A stretch of 64,000 nucleotides of DNA from the NCBI GenBank assembly GCA_019694955.1, contig JAIBAX010000016.1, forward strand, positions 1 to 64,000, read 5' to 3'. Origin of the DNA: Chitinophagales bacterium (GTDB lineage Bacteria; Bacteroidota; Bacteroidia; Chitinophagales; JADIYW01). The notes under the pieces were generated by a model that was given only the letters and a program-made list of their open reading frames with translations, was not told where the DNA came from and searched no databases. Made by a program: the position numbers and the translations under genes. Shown piece by piece: positions 56,193 to 64,000 of this stretch. Positions within the stretch are counted from its first letter, which is position 1. Each line of letters opens with the position of its first letter.

Positions 56193-58886
56193 TCAATCCA
56201 AATCATAGTTTAAATTCGGTGCTAACCACTTTTCTATTACTTCCACTGCCATTCCCTTTCTTTTAGCATAATCTATTACCTGATCTTTGCTGATTTTTCC
56301 GACGCCAAAATACTTGGCTTCAGGGTGTGAAAAATACCAACCACTTACTGCCGCTGTAGGATACATGGCCATGCTTTCTGTTAACGTGATTCCCGTATGC
56401 TCTGCCCCACCTAAAAGGTTGAACAACAACGTCTTTTCTGTATGATCGGGACAGGCAGGATAACCCGGTGCCGGGCGTATCCCAGTATATTTTTCTCGAA
56501 TCAACTCGTCATTAGAGAAGTCTTCCAGCGGGGCATATCCCCACAAATCTTTCCGTACCATCTCATGCATGCATTCCGCAAAAGCCTCCGCCAACCTGTC
56601 CGCCAATGCTTTTAACATAATCGAATTATAATCGTCGTGTTCTGCTTCAAATCTTTGAATATGCGGTTCTATTCCGATTCCTGTAGTGACAGAAAAAGCA
56701 CCTATATAATCCCTTACTCCACTTTCCTTGGGTGCAATAAAATCACTTAAACATAAGTTTGGCAATTGCTGTCCTTTTTTATTTTGTTGTCGTAAGTGGT
56801 GCAGCGTATAGCTGTATTTGCCATCTAAGGTGTGGTCAACAAAAATATCGTCACCTTTGGAATAGGCAGGGAAGAAAGCAATCGTTCCCCGTGCTTGAAT
56901 CCATTTTTCTTGAATGATTCGGTCTAAAAGACGATTGGCATCGTCAAATAATTTCTTCGCTTCGCCACCAACCATTTTATCTTCTAAAATTTGAGGATAC
57001 TTTCCGTGTAACTCCCACGTAGAGAAAAATGGCGTCCAATCAATAAAGGTTCTAAGCTTTGCCAAAGAGAATTCTTTATAAGAACGAACCCCTAAAAATG
57101 AAGGCATTTTTGGTACATGCTTGCTCCAATTCGGCTTAAATCTATTAGCACTTGCTTCGGAATAGTTTAAATAATCCTTTATAAGTGCTTTATTCTTATG
57201 CCTGTTTCTCATTTCATCGTATTCCAACGATAGATTTTTTACAAAGTCGGGTCTTTTTTCTTCATTTAGCAAAGATGCTACTACAGGAACACTTCTGGAT
57301 GCGTCTAACACATGTACAACGGGCTCATCGTATTGCTGATCAATTTTTACTGCTGTATGGATTTTTGAGGTAGTAGCACCACCGATAAGTAGCGGTATTT
57401 TTAAACCTCTTCGTTGCATTTCTTTGGCTACCGAAACCATTTCATCTAAAGAAGGGGTTATCAATCCACTTAAACCGATGATATCGACTTGCTCTTTTTC
57501 CGCAACATCTAAAATTTGATTCGTTGGCACCATCACGCCTAAGTCGATAATCTCGAAATTATTGCAAGCCAATACTACGCCGACAATATTTTTGCCGATG
57601 TCATGAACATCTCCTTTCACCGTGGCGAGCAGAATTTTTCCCTGTTTTCTGGATTCAGCAGTTTTCTCTGCTTCGATAAAAGGCAACAAATATGCAACAG
57701 CTTTTTTCATCACCCGCGCACTTTTTACTACCTGGGGTAAAAACATTTTGCCACTACCAAACAAATCACCAACAACGTTCATCCCATCCATTAAGGGGCC
57801 TTCAATAACTTGAAGGGGATGGGTTGCTTTTTGACGCGCTTCTTCTGTGTCAACGTCAATGTACTCAACAACGCCCTTCACCAAGGCATACTTTAATCGC
57901 TCTTCAACGATATTATCACGCCATGATAAATCTTCTTCTTTTTTCTTTGCAGAGCCCTTCACTTTTTCTGCAAATTCTAAGAGTCTCTCCGTGGCATCCT
58001 CTCTCCTATTTAGGATAACGTCTTCCACATGTTCTAATAAATCTTTTGGCACATTGTCATACACCTCTAACATGCTTGGGTTAACGATACCCATATCCAT
58101 TCCGGCTTTGATGCCATGATATAGAAATGCGGCATGCATGGCCTCTCTAACCCTATTATTTCCTCTAAATGAAAAAGAGACATTGCTTACACCTCCACTG
58201 ATTTTTGCTCCGGGGAGATTATTTTTTATCCATGTCGTTGCCCGGAAAAAGTCTATCGCATTATTGCGATGTTCCTCCATTCCTGTTGCAACCGGGAATA
58301 TATTTGGATCGAATATTATCTCTTCGGGAGGAAATTTTACTTTTTGCACCAATAAATCGTAGGAACGTTTACATATTTCTATTCTACGTTCAAAACTATC
58401 GGCTTGTCCTTTTTCGTCAAAAGCCATTACAACGGTGGCAGCACCGAATTTCCGCAAGATTTTTGCCTGTTGTAAAAATTCTGTTTCACCACCTTTTAAA
58501 GAAATGGAGTTTACAATACACTTTCCTTGAACGCATTTTAACCCCGCTTCGATGATATGCCATTTTGACGAGTCTATCATGATAGGAATTCTGGCAATCT
58601 CCGGTTCAGATGCAATGAGGTTTAAAAATCTCACCATTGCTTTTTCACCGTCTATCATTCCTTCATCCATATTCACATCCAATACCTGAGCACCTCCACG
58701 TACTTGATCCAATGCGATACTCAATGCTTCTTCGTATTGTTCGTTTTTAATGTAATCCAAGAATTTTTTTGAACCCGTTACATTTGTGCGCTCTCCAATA
58801 TTAATGAAATTAGCAGCTTTAGAACATACCAATGGTTCTAATCCGCTTAACTTCAATTCTTTTTTTAATATATTAATCGTTGACAA
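56193..58886 (-). CDS. metH: methionine synthase, folate/B12/activation domains (split MetH, C-terminal part)
   Basis: 897 residues. Contains the methyltetrahydrofolate-binding barrel ([20 protein letters not shown]), the cobalamin-binding cap and Rossmann domain with [18 protein letters not shown] (the axial His), and the SAM-binding reactivation domain ([23 protein letters not shown] at its end). The homocysteine-binding domain is absent and is encoded by the gene just upstream, 16 nt away. The two parts together equal a full MetH. I recall such a split as natural in several Bacteroidota, and clean ends favour a real split over a frameshift. Confidence 0.95.
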   Translation of the reverse strand: MSTINILKKELKLSGLEPLVCSKAANFINIGERTNVTGSKKFLDYIKNEQYEEALSIALDQVRGGAQVLDVNMDEGMIDGEKAMVRFLNLIASEPEIARIPIMIDSSKWHIIEAGLKCVQGKCIVNSISLKGGETEFLQQAKILRKFGAATVVMAFDEKGQADSFERRIEICKRSYDLLVQKVKFPPEEIIFDPNIFPVATGMEEHRNNAIDFFRATTWIKNNLPGAKISGGVSNVSFSFRGNNRVREAMHAAFLYHGIKAGMDMGIVNPSMLEVYDNVPKDLLEHVEDVILNRREDATERLLEFAEKVKGSAKKKEEDLSWRDNIVEERLKYALVKGVVEYIDVDTEEARQKATHPLQVIEGPLMDGMNVVGDLFGSGKMFLPQVVKSARVMKKAVAYLLPFIEAEKTAESRKQGKILLATVKGDVHDIGKNIVGVVLACNNFEIIDLGVMVPTNQILDVAEKEQVDIIGLSGLITPSLDEMVSVAKEMQRRGLKIPLLIGGATTSKIHTAVKIDQQYDEPVVHVLDASRSVPVVASLLNEEKRPDFVKNLSLEYDEMRNRHKNKALIKDYLNYSEASANRFKPNWSKHVPKMPSFLGVRSYKEFSLAKLRTFIDWTPFFSTWELHGKYPQILEDKMVGGEAKKLFDDANRLLDRIIQEKWIQARGTIAFFPAYSKGDDIFVDHTLDGKYSYTLHHLRQQNKKGQQLPNLCLSDFIAPKESGVRDYIGAFSVTTGIGIEPHIQRFEAEHDDYNSIMLKALADRLAEAFAECMHEMVRKDLWGYAPLEDFSNDELIREKYTGIRPAPGYPACPDHTEKTLLFNLLGGAEHTGITLTESMAMYPTAAVSGWYFSHPEAKYFGVGKISKDQVIDYAKRKGMAVEVIEKWLAPNLNYDLD

Positions 58887-58902
58887 TGTACTTTTATTAA
58901 TG

Positions 58903-59928
58903 TTATTCGTAAATTTCTGCTACCATAGGAATCTGTCGTGGCGCATATTCTTTGGCGATTTTTGCCATTACTTTAATATGGTCTGGAGTAGTGCCACAAC
59001 ACCCTCCTAAGATGTTTACCAAACCCAATTCAAGGAATTCACGGATTTGCATACCCATTTGTTCGGGAGATTCATCGTATTGTCCAAATTCATTAGGAAG
59101 TCCGGCATTGGGATAAGCGCTCACAAAAAAAGGCGCTTTTTCACTAATTGTTTGAAGATATGGACGCAAATCTTTCGCACCTAAGGCGCAATTGAATCCA
59201 ACGGCAAATAAATCAACATGGCTAACAGAAATCAGGAAGGCTTCCGCTGTTTGTCCGGAAAGTGTTCTGCCACTTTGGTCTGTAATTGTTCCGGAAACAA
59301 TAATTGGCCATTCTTTACCTCTTTCTTCAAAGACATTTAAACAAGCATAAAGCGCCGCTTTCGCATTTAAAGTGTCAAATACTGTTTCTATCAGTAGCAG
59401 GTCTGCCCCACCATCCAACAACCCATTGACTTGCTCTGTATAAGCTGTCACCAATTCATCAAAGGTTACTGCCCTGAACCCGGGGTCATTTACATTAGGC
59501 GACATAGAACAGGTTTTGTTGGTAGGCCCCATTGATCCGGCAACGAACCTAGGTTTTTGTGGTTCTCGAACCGTAAATTCATCTGCCACTTCTCTAGCGA
59601 TTTTTGCACTTTCGTAGTTTAGCCGATATACTTGATTTTCCAGATGATAATCTGCCTGTGCAATGGTGGTGCCACTGAAAGTATTGGTTTCAACGATGTC
59701 TGCGCCTGCTTGAAAGTATTCTGCATGAATGGCCTTAATAATATCGGGTCGGGTGATAGAGAGTAGGTCATTATTGCCCTTAAGTGGATAAGGATGGTTT
59801 TTAAAGTCTTCTCCCCTAAAGTCAGGTTCTTCTAATGGATAACGTTGTATCATCGTCCCCATGGCACCATCAAGAATGAGGATTCTTTTGTTGGCAATTT
59901 CTTTTAATAAGTCATTTTTCATAACCAT
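58903..59928 (-). CDS. homocysteine-binding methyltransferase domain (split MetH, N-terminal part)
   Basis: 341 residues. Homocysteine S-methyltransferase barrel: [23 protein letters not shown] at the N-terminus, the zinc ligand Cys in [12 protein letters not shown] and the Cys pair in [13 protein letters not shown]. This part activates homocysteine with zinc and accepts the methyl from the cobalamin part encoded next. Alternative start at the second Met two codons in. The riboswitch on its leader controls both genes. Confidence 0.95.
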   Translation of the reverse strand: MVMKNDLLKEIANKRILILDGAMGTMIQRYPLEEPDFRGEDFKNHPYPLKGNNDLLSITRPDIIKAIHAEYFQAGADIVETNTFSGTTIAQADYHLENQVYRLNYESAKIAREVADEFTVREPQKPRFVAGSMGPTNKTCSMSPNVNDPGFRAVTFDELVTAYTEQVNGLLDGGADLLLIETVFDTLNAKAALYACLNVFEERGKEWPIIVSGTITDQSGRTLSGQTAEAFLISVSHVDLFAVGFNCALGAKDLRPYLQTISEKAPFFVSAYPNAGLPNEFGQYDESPEQMGMQIREFLELGLVNILGGCCGTTPDHIKVMAKIAKEYAPRQIPMVAEIYE

Positions 59929-59978
59929 CTTATTTTTTTATTCAAAATGACCGTGAAAATCAGGTGCTCCTTCTTTCA

Positions 59979-60079
59979 ACTTATCATCCCCCATTTTACT
60001 GGGTAGGTTTTGGCACCTTTGCGGTAGCTAGGTTGCCAAGATGTCAACGGGCCTAATCCCTCGATCTTTCTGAATAAGT
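59979..60079 (-). promoter_or_regulatory. SAM-I (S-box) riboswitch
   Basis: Read on the minus strand: ACTTAT...ATAAGT closes P1. Core elements are GAGGGATTAGGCCCG, GGCAACC and AAGGTGCCAA...CC, in the order of the S-box consensus. It lies about 50 nt before the split metH start. A downstream AGCACC is complementary to GGTGC in the aptamer and could form the alternative pairing. No U-tract terminator is visible, so regulation is probably at translation initiation. SAM would lower expression of methionine synthase. Confidence 0.95.
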
Positions 60080-60096
60080 TTAACTTAATAATTCAT

Positions 60097-60269
60097 CCCA
60101 GAAAATGCATTAGAAATTTACTGCAAGAAAATTCTACTTCATATCTATTTCTGTCCTCATTTTTCTGTCCTCAACGTAGTTATTACTACGTCTGCGGGAG
60201 AAAAATTCCGTGCCTCATAGCTATTTTGTATAATTTCCTTTCGCTACAAAGTCTAACACATTTTCTGGG
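60097..60269. repeat. MITE-like inverted-repeat element, copy B
   Basis: 173 bp, bounded by CCCAGAAAATGCATTAGA and its imperfect inverse (16 of 18). About 90% identical by eye to copy A at 4605-4776, same orientation. The central hairpin loop is TTATTA instead of TTATA. Flanks do not show an exact duplication. It lies 18 bp upstream of the riboswitch. Confidence 0.8.
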
Positions 60270-60342
60270 TTTAAAGGTATTAATAAGAAACCACAAATTC
60301 AACAGTAAACAATTTTTTAAAAATAAAATCCTGTAAAAACCC

Positions 60343-60350
60343 TAAGTTTG
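60343..60350 (+). promoter_or_regulatory. -7 box for metF
   Basis: TAAGTTTG fits TAnnTTTG and ends 21 nt before the ATG at 60372; the alternative upstream start at 60348 would lie within the box. Confidence 0.55.
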
Positions 60351-60371
60351 TGCATCAATACATATAAATTA

Positions 60372-61325
60372 ATGAAAATTACTGAAATATTGGCTAAGGC
60401 GAAAGAAACGAAAGTTTCCTTTGAAGTACTTCCTCCGCTAAAAGGGAAAAGCATCCAATCATTATATAATATTATCGATCAGTTGATGGAGTTTAAGCCC
60501 CCATTTATAGATGTTACCTATCACAGAGAGGATTTTGAGTACAAACTGATGCCCAGCGGATATTATGAGAAGGTAGCGATCCGAAAAAGACCTGGAACAG
60601 TTGGGATTTGTGCGTCTATAATGGGAAAATATAATGTTGAAGCTGTACCGCACTTAATTTGTGGTGGGTTTAAGGTGGAGGAAACTGAAAATGCGCTGAT
60701 AGAATTGGCATATCTCGGCGTTCAAAATGTCTTAGCGCTGCGTGGCGATGCCAGAAAGTTTGAAAAAACGTTCGTTCCTGAACCGGGTGGACATAAATAT
60801 GCGATTGACATGGTGAAACAAATGCATGACATGAATGAAGGACGTTACCTTGATTCAGACTTGCATGATGCCTATAAAACCAATTTTTGTATCGGCGTTG
60901 CCGGATATCCTGAAAAGCATTTTGAAGCAACGAGTTACAGAAAGGATTTACAACACCTGAAGAATAAGATTGATGCCGGTGGCGACTATATCGTAACACA
61001 GATGTTTTTCGATAACAAAGCTTTCCTAAAGTTTGTAAAAGACTGCCGAGAAATTGGCATTCAGGTGCCTATTATTCCCGGAATAAAACCTTTGACTAAG
61101 AAAAGTCAACTCAAAACAATTCCTTCAACTTTTTATATCGACATTCCGGATGAGTTAGAAAATGAGATGGAAAAATGTAAAACACCGGAAGCGGAAAAGC
61201 AATTAGGTATTGAATGGTGTGTACAACAGTCAAAAGAATTGTTAAAGGCAGGCGTTCCTTGTTTGCATTATTATACGATGGGAGATGTGAAGACATTGGG
61301 CAATGTGGTAAGAGGTGTGTTTTAA
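60372..61325 (+). CDS. metF: methylenetetrahydrofolate reductase
   Basis: 317 residues. FAD enzyme that reduces 5,10-methylene- to 5-methyltetrahydrofolate, the methyl donor for the split MetH encoded divergently. VSFEVLPPLKG at the N-terminus, PFIDVTYHRE, NVLALRGDAR and the KIDAGGDYIVTQMFFDN and PIIPGIKPL motifs are standard. Normal length. The start follows the -7 box by 21 nt. Divergent pairing with metH via riboswitch and MITE copy B makes a one-carbon/methionine locus. Followed by the rhodanese gene after 26 nt. Confidence 0.95.
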   Translation: MKITEILAKAKETKVSFEVLPPLKGKSIQSLYNIIDQLMEFKPPFIDVTYHREDFEYKLMPSGYYEKVAIRKRPGTVGICASIMGKYNVEAVPHLICGGFKVEETENALIELAYLGVQNVLALRGDARKFEKTFVPEPGGHKYAIDMVKQMHDMNEGRYLDSDLHDAYKTNFCIGVAGYPEKHFEATSYRKDLQHLKNKIDAGGDYIVTQMFFDNKAFLKFVKDCREIGIQVPIIPGIKPLTKKSQLKTIPSTFYIDIPDELENEMEKCKTPEAEKQLGIEWCVQQSKELLKAGVPCLHYYTMGDVKTLGNVVRGVF

Positions 61326-61351
61326 AAATTATTCATTATAAAAGAAATATC

Positions 61352-61657
61352 ATGTATCAAGATTTAGAACCGGAAGATTTTAAAGCGGCTTATGAAAACG
61401 CAGAAAACGCCGTTTTAATTGATGTAAGAGCACCACAAGAGGTGGCTCAAAATAGTATAGAAGGTCATGTTCTTATTAATATCATGGATCCATCTTTTCC
61501 CACAAAAATTCAGGAGTTGGATAAAGATAAAAACTATTTCATCTATTGTAGAAGTGGCAACCGCAGTGGGCAGGCATGTAAATACATGGCAGGCTTAGGG
61601 TTTAAACACCTCACTAATCTGAAAGGTGGTATGTTGGCTTGGGAATTAGCGTTTTAA
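61352..61657 (+). CDS. rhodanese-domain sulfurtransferase
   Basis: 101 residues from the ATG at 61352; the frame is open back to 61214 inside metF but that extension is not homologous. A single rhodanese domain: VLIDVRAPQE and the active loop YCRSGNRSG with Cys66. It carries persulfide sulfur from donors such as thiosulfate or glutathione persulfide. Cytosolic. Start of a five-gene sulfur cluster. Confidence 0.9.
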   Translation: MYQDLEPEDFKAAYENAENAVLIDVRAPQEVAQNSIEGHVLINIMDPSFPTKIQELDKDKNYFIYCRSGNRSGQACKYMAGLGFKHLTNLKGGMLAWELAF

Positions 61658-61670
61658 AATATATATATAG

Positions 61671-62051
61671 ATGAGAGTGTTTATTTCTATTTTTCTGTGT
61701 ACGATTTGCACGGTCTTACTTGCTCAGACAGATGTCAAAACGATTGACCCTGTTGCTTTTCAAACCAAAATAAATTCTCTGAAAAACGAGCAACTCATAG
61801 ACGTGAGAACGCCGGAGGAATTTGCATCCGGACACCTTCAAAATGCGGTAAACATTAATTTTTATTCGAGCGATTTTAAGGAACAACTGGAAAAATTAGA
61901 CAAGACCAAACCCGTCATGGTATATTGTAAAAGTGGTGGACGAAGTGGAAAAGCGGCAATTATTTTAAAGGAATTGGGTTTTACCATAGTATATAATTTG
62001 GCAGATGGCGTGGAAGGTTGGAAAAACAAGCAACTTCCTGTTGTAAAATAA
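61671..62051 (+). CDS. exported rhodanese-domain protein
   Basis: 126 residues. Signal peptide (FISIFLCTICTVLLAQ) then a rhodanese domain with QLIDVRTPEEFASGHL and YCKSGGRSGKA, Cys86 in the active loop. A periplasmic counterpart of the cytosolic rhodanese, positioned to handle sulfur compounds before or after transport. 13 nt after the first rhodanese gene and 1 nt before the thioredoxin gene. Confidence 0.9.
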   Translation: MRVFISIFLCTICTVLLAQTDVKTIDPVAFQTKINSLKNEQLIDVRTPEEFASGHLQNAVNINFYSSDFKEQLEKLDKTKPVMVYCKSGGRSGKAAIILKELGFTIVYNLADGVEGWKNKQLPVVK

Positions 62052-62052
62052 A

Positions 62053-62355
62053 ATGAGCAATTTCAACCATATCATCCAAGACGAAACCCCTGTTTTGGTG
62101 GATTGTTGGGCAGTTTGGTGTACACATTGTAAGCCCGTACCTGAGATATTAAAACAAGTAAAAATCGAAATCGGGGATAAGGTGCGCATCATAAAAATCG
62201 ACATTGATAAAAACCCCGCTTTTGCAAACCAATGGCATGTTCAAGGTGTACCGATGCTCATGTTGTTTAAAGAAGGGAAAATGATTTGGCGACATGCCGG
62301 TGCCTTGCCCGCATCTGTACTCATTGAAAAAATAAAACCATATATAAATCGTTGA
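62053..62355 (+). CDS. thioredoxin
   Basis: 100 residues. Active site WCTHC (Cys23, Cys26) instead of the usual WCGPC, followed by the conserved Pro after a beta strand (VQGVPMLMLF) with cis-Pro. No signal peptide. It probably reduces rhodanese persulfides or disulfides inside the cell in this operon. The altered dipeptide TH may shift its redox potential; this is inference. Confidence 0.9.
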   Translation: MSNFNHIIQDETPVLVDCWAVWCTHCKPVPEILKQVKIEIGDKVRIIKIDIDKNPAFANQWHVQGVPMLMLFKEGKMIWRHAGALPASVLIEKIKPYINR

Positions 62356-62357
62356 TT

Positions 62358-62903
62358 ATGAGCTTTTATAACACTTTGCCTTGGTATGTTGCGGGGCCAT
62401 GTATAACACTTGTTATGTTTCTTTTGCTATATCTTGGAAAGAGATTCGGCTTAAGTTCTTCTTTGAAGACCACTTGTTCTGCTTTAGGAGCCGGAAAGAA
62501 ATGGTCTTTTTTTGATTACGATTGGAAAGCGGATATTTGGAATCTTGTTTTTATTGCCGGCACCATGGTTGGCGGTTTTATCGCCTATCATTTTTTCATG
62601 CCTGAAAAAGCAATTGTATTATCCCAAAACACCAATGAAGCCCTTTCGCAATTAGGCATTTCCAATAATGAAAAATATCTTCCAGACTTTCTTTTGTTGA
62701 AAAATATTAGTATAAAAACAATCATTATTTTGTTGGGTGGCGGATTTCTAATTGGGTTTGGAACCCGTTGGGCAAATGGTTGTACATCCGGGCACGCCAT
62801 AAGCGGATTATCAAATTTGCAATTGCCTTCATTGATTGCTGTAATAGGGTTCTTTATCGGTGGTTTACTGATGACACATTTTCTTTTACCGTTAATTTTC
62901 TAA
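62358..62903 (+). CDS. YeeE/YedE-family sulfur transporter subunit
   Basis: About 181 residues with five or so membrane helices. The pattern GFGTRWANGCTSGHAISGLSNLQLPSL contains the Gly-Cys-Thr-Ser-Gly-His motif of YeeE/YedE (DUF395) half proteins that conduct thiosulfate or related sulfur compounds. An ATG two codons upstream (62352) overlaps the thioredoxin stop. Pairs with the next gene to build the full two-part transporter. Confidence 0.88.
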   Translation: MSFYNTLPWYVAGPCITLVMFLLLYLGKRFGLSSSLKTTCSALGAGKKWSFFDYDWKADIWNLVFIAGTMVGGFIAYHFFMPEKAIVLSQNTNEALSQLGISNNEKYLPDFLLLKNISIKTIIILLGGGFLIGFGTRWANGCTSGHAISGLSNLQLPSLIAVIGFFIGGLLMTHFLLPLIF

Positions 62904-62904
62904 G

Positions 62905-63318
62905 ATGCGTTATATAAGTTATTTCTTAGTAGGCTGTTTTTTTGGCATTGTCCTTACAAAAGCGGAAGTAATCTCTTGGTACAGAATTTATGAAATGTTC
63001 CGTTTCGAATCTTTTCACATGTACGGCATTATCGGTTCGGCAGTTTGTTTAGGCGTTGTTGTTGTTCAGCTTATTAAAAAATTTAGCATTCTATCTGTTG
63101 AAAATGTGCCGATTCATATTGAAGAAAAGGAAAAAGGATGGAAGCGGTATCTGTTAGGTGGTAGCTTCTTCGGGTTAGGTTGGGCCTTGGTAGGTGCGTG
63201 CCCCGGTCCAATATATATCCTTATTGGAGCGGGGTTTGGTTCATTTATATTGGTTTTAATAGGGGCGTTATTAGGCACTTTGTGTTATGGAATCGTTAAA
63301 GGCAAACTTCCTCATTAA
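62905..63318 (+). CDS. YeeE/YedE-family sulfur transporter subunit, second half
   Basis: 137 residues, four membrane helices. GGSFFGLGWALVGACPGPIYILIGAGF carries the Gly-Ala-Cys-Pro-Gly-Pro motif of the second half. One nucleotide from the first half, so coupled. The pair with rhodaneses and thioredoxin forms a persulfide/thiosulfate import and use pathway. Confidence 0.88.
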   Translation: MRYISYFLVGCFFGIVLTKAEVISWYRIYEMFRFESFHMYGIIGSAVCLGVVVVQLIKKFSILSVENVPIHIEEKEKGWKRYLLGGSFFGLGWALVGACPGPIYILIGAGFGSFILVLIGALLGTLCYGIVKGKLPH

Positions 63319-63426
63319 AAATTTTTAATTTTGTACCCCGAATTACAAGGGATTATATTTGTAATTGGTAATAAATGGGTCTGTTTATTGGCAATATGTC
63401 AAAAATATCATTTAAAGATTACTTAA

Positions 63427-63458
63427 TTTGCAAAGAATTAGGATGTTTTTTAACTTTG
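63427..63458 (+). promoter_or_regulatory. promoter of the tRNA-like RNA
   Basis: TTTG (63427-63430), 20-nt spacer, TAACTTTG (63451-63458): a near-ideal -33/-7 pair. Predicted start at about 63462-63464, some 12 nt before the tRNA-like acceptor stem. Confidence 0.8.
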
Positions 63459-63475
63459 CGTCAGTTCTTTAATAT

Positions 63476-63631
63476 TGTGGGGTGATGAAAATGGCAGCCA
63501 TGCCCTCTTGTCTCGGGGGTAGGGGGTAACGAAATAAAATCAGAATAGAGCCCTTTAGTGGGCAGGGGTTGACCACCAACTTTTGTTCTGTATCTAATCG
63601 CCCTGTGGAGGTTCGAATCCTTCCCCTACAG
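63476..63631 (+). ncRNA. tRNA-like RNA with enlarged variable region
   Basis: TGTGGGG (63476-63482) pairs with CCCTACA (63624-63630) as a 7-bp acceptor stem. D arm: ATG/CAT with GG in the loop. Anticodon arm: CCCTC and GGGGG around a 7-nt loop TTGTCTC, giving GUC at anticodon positions. T arm: GGAGG-TTCGAAT-CCTTC. Between anticodon and T arms lie 87 nt (63520-63606) that open with AGGG and close with CCCT, and inside which CAGAA/TTCTG, GCCC/GGGC and GTTG/CAAC can pair. The D arm resembles class II (Leu) tRNAs. Bases recalled as AspRS identity set are present: G73, G2:C71, G34-U35-C36, C38; G10 is A instead. No encoded CCA (GCA). Could be a tRNA-like regulatory RNA, an unusual tRNA, or a decayed tRNA; the intact promoter and terminator argue against decay. 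Not tmRNA: it has an anticodon arm and is too short. Confidence 0.7.
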
Positions 63632-63632
63632 C

Positions 63633-63664
63633 AAAAAGGTCGTTGATTATCAACGACCTTTTTT
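63633..63664 (+). terminator. intrinsic terminator of the tRNA-like RNA
   Basis: Thirteen-base-pair perfect stem (GGTCGTTGA with TCAACGACC plus A/T extension), loop TTA, followed by T run. It begins two bases after the discriminator base. Confidence 0.92.
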
Positions 63665-63711
63665 CGTAATGAATATGTCGTCATATTGCAAAAGAACGCA
63701 TTGATTAAATG

Positions 63712-63876
63712 CTACGATTGTTTCGTGCTTTTATCTTTTAATGAACGCTTTTTCCGTTTTGCATTCTTCATTTTAAATTCCTGCATTATCTTTCTAAATT
63801 CTGCAAGTTCTTGTTCTGACCAAGGTTCTGACTTTATATAGAAGTCAACATTTTTCGGTTCTTTAATAAGTCCCAT
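63712..63876 (-). CDS. 54-residue basic protein, unknown
   Basis: ATG at 63876, 54 codons to TAG. Starts MGLIKEPKNVDFYIKSEPWSEQ in sense (first residues shown in part: GLIKEPKNVDFYIKSEPW), then a helix (ELAEFRKIMQEFKMK) and a strongly basic tail (Lys/Arg-rich, NAKRKKRSLKDKS). I recall small Bacteroidota proteins opening with this type of KEPKxVDF sequence, some next to toxin-like genes, but I cannot name a function. Starts 4 nt after the stop of the truncated gene, so co-translated. Confidence 0.65.
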   Translation of the reverse strand: MGLIKEPKNVDFYIKSEPWSEQELAEFRKIMQEFKMKNAKRKKRSLKDKSTKQS

Positions 63877-63880
63877 CGTC

Positions 63881-64000
63881 TTAACTTTTAAAATATTGAG
63901 ATATTAGTTTTAATGCAACATTAGTATTTATATACATTCTTTGTCCACCTAAGTGGGTAGCATGTAATGATTCTTGATAATGTTTTATTAGTGCTGATTT
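63881..64000 (-). CDS. C-terminal 39 residues of an unidentified protein (truncated at window edge)
   Basis: Open frame from the window edge to TAA at 63881. The 39 visible residues include HATHLGGQRMYINTNVALKL and end in SQYFKS. No family can be assigned from so little. The tight link to the 54-residue gene suggests a small two-gene operon; if the unseen part were a toxin, the pair would be a toxin-antitoxin module, but that is only a hypothesis. Confidence 0.6.
   Translation of the reverse strand, partial: KSALIKHYQESLHATHLGGQRMYINTNVALKLISQYFKS

Noticed and set aside
63476-63631. tmRNA (ssrA)
   Set aside because: Far too short, has an anticodon arm, and no mRNA-like tag frame ending in hydrophobic residues is apparent.
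63469-63684. 71-codon frame on the minus strand
   Set aside because: It is the complement of the tRNA-like RNA and its terminator; the predicted peptide has no domain pattern.

Overview
The window reads as a contiguous chromosome segment from a member of the Bacteroidota. Many genes follow a TAnnTTTG -7 box, often without any Shine-Dalgarno sequence. The gene families fit too: PorP/SprF, DUF2480, a split MetH, a Big_5 lipoprotein after mnmG, and paired amidohydrolases with signal peptides. Base composition is AT-rich and genes are densely packed. I see no prophage, CRISPR array or transposase gene. The only mobile-looking DNA is two copies of a small non-coding inverted-repeat element and a few dispersed palindromic repeats.

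Layout. 0.3-4.5 kb: two exported amidohydrolase-like proteins. 4.6-8.4 kb: a MITE-like element, leuB, an acetyltransferase, a tandem repeat and guaB. 8.5-12.8 kb (minus): Bcp peroxiredoxin, M23 peptidase, LOG-family protein and a sodium:solute symporter. 13-20.7 kb (plus): recR, a glycosyltransferase fusion, two futalosine-pathway menaquinone genes (mqnC and an mqnF-like deaminase), coaX, an outer-membrane protein and an LptC-like lipoprotein. 20.8-26.8 kb: LamG lipoprotein, CNNM/CBS protein, PpiD-like foldase, DUF2480 protein and lytic transglycosylase. 26.8-33.5 kb: a frameshifted beta-propeller lipoprotein, amine oxidase, secernin-like hydrolase, aminopeptidase P and nadA. 33.9-36.8 kb: nadD, a family-4-type glycosyltransferase and an O-antigen ligase-like protein. 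36.9-45.2 kb: ECF sigma factor with anti-sigma factor, scpA, a deacetylase-like protein, PorP/SprF, two parS-like sites, mnmG and a lipoprotein. 45.3-52.6 kb: acyl-CoA synthetase, trmB, an overlooked 44-residue membrane protein, gamma-carbonic anhydrase-like protein, YdeI-like protein, GH1 glycosidase, a membrane protein with a nitrilase-family enzyme, and a lipoprotein. 52.6-56.0 kb: two acyltransferase-3 paralogues and a sulfotransferase, probably surface glycan modification. 56.2-61.3 kb: methionine synthase split into two genes behind a SAM-I riboswitch, then divergent metF. 61.4-63.3 kb: a sulfur-handling operon (two rhodaneses, thioredoxin, two YeeE/YedE proteins).

The most unusual item is at 63476-63631. 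It is a transcription unit with its own promoter and intrinsic terminator. Its product would fold with a complete tRNA-like acceptor stem, D arm, anticodon arm and T arm, but carries about 87 nt where the variable loop should be. The anticodon-position triplet is GUC, and several bases match what I recall of the aspartate identity set, on a body that otherwise looks class II (Leu-like). The right edge enters another minus-strand operon with an unidentified truncated gene and a 54-residue protein.

All calls come from reading the sequence. No database search was run, so family names rest on recognised motifs.
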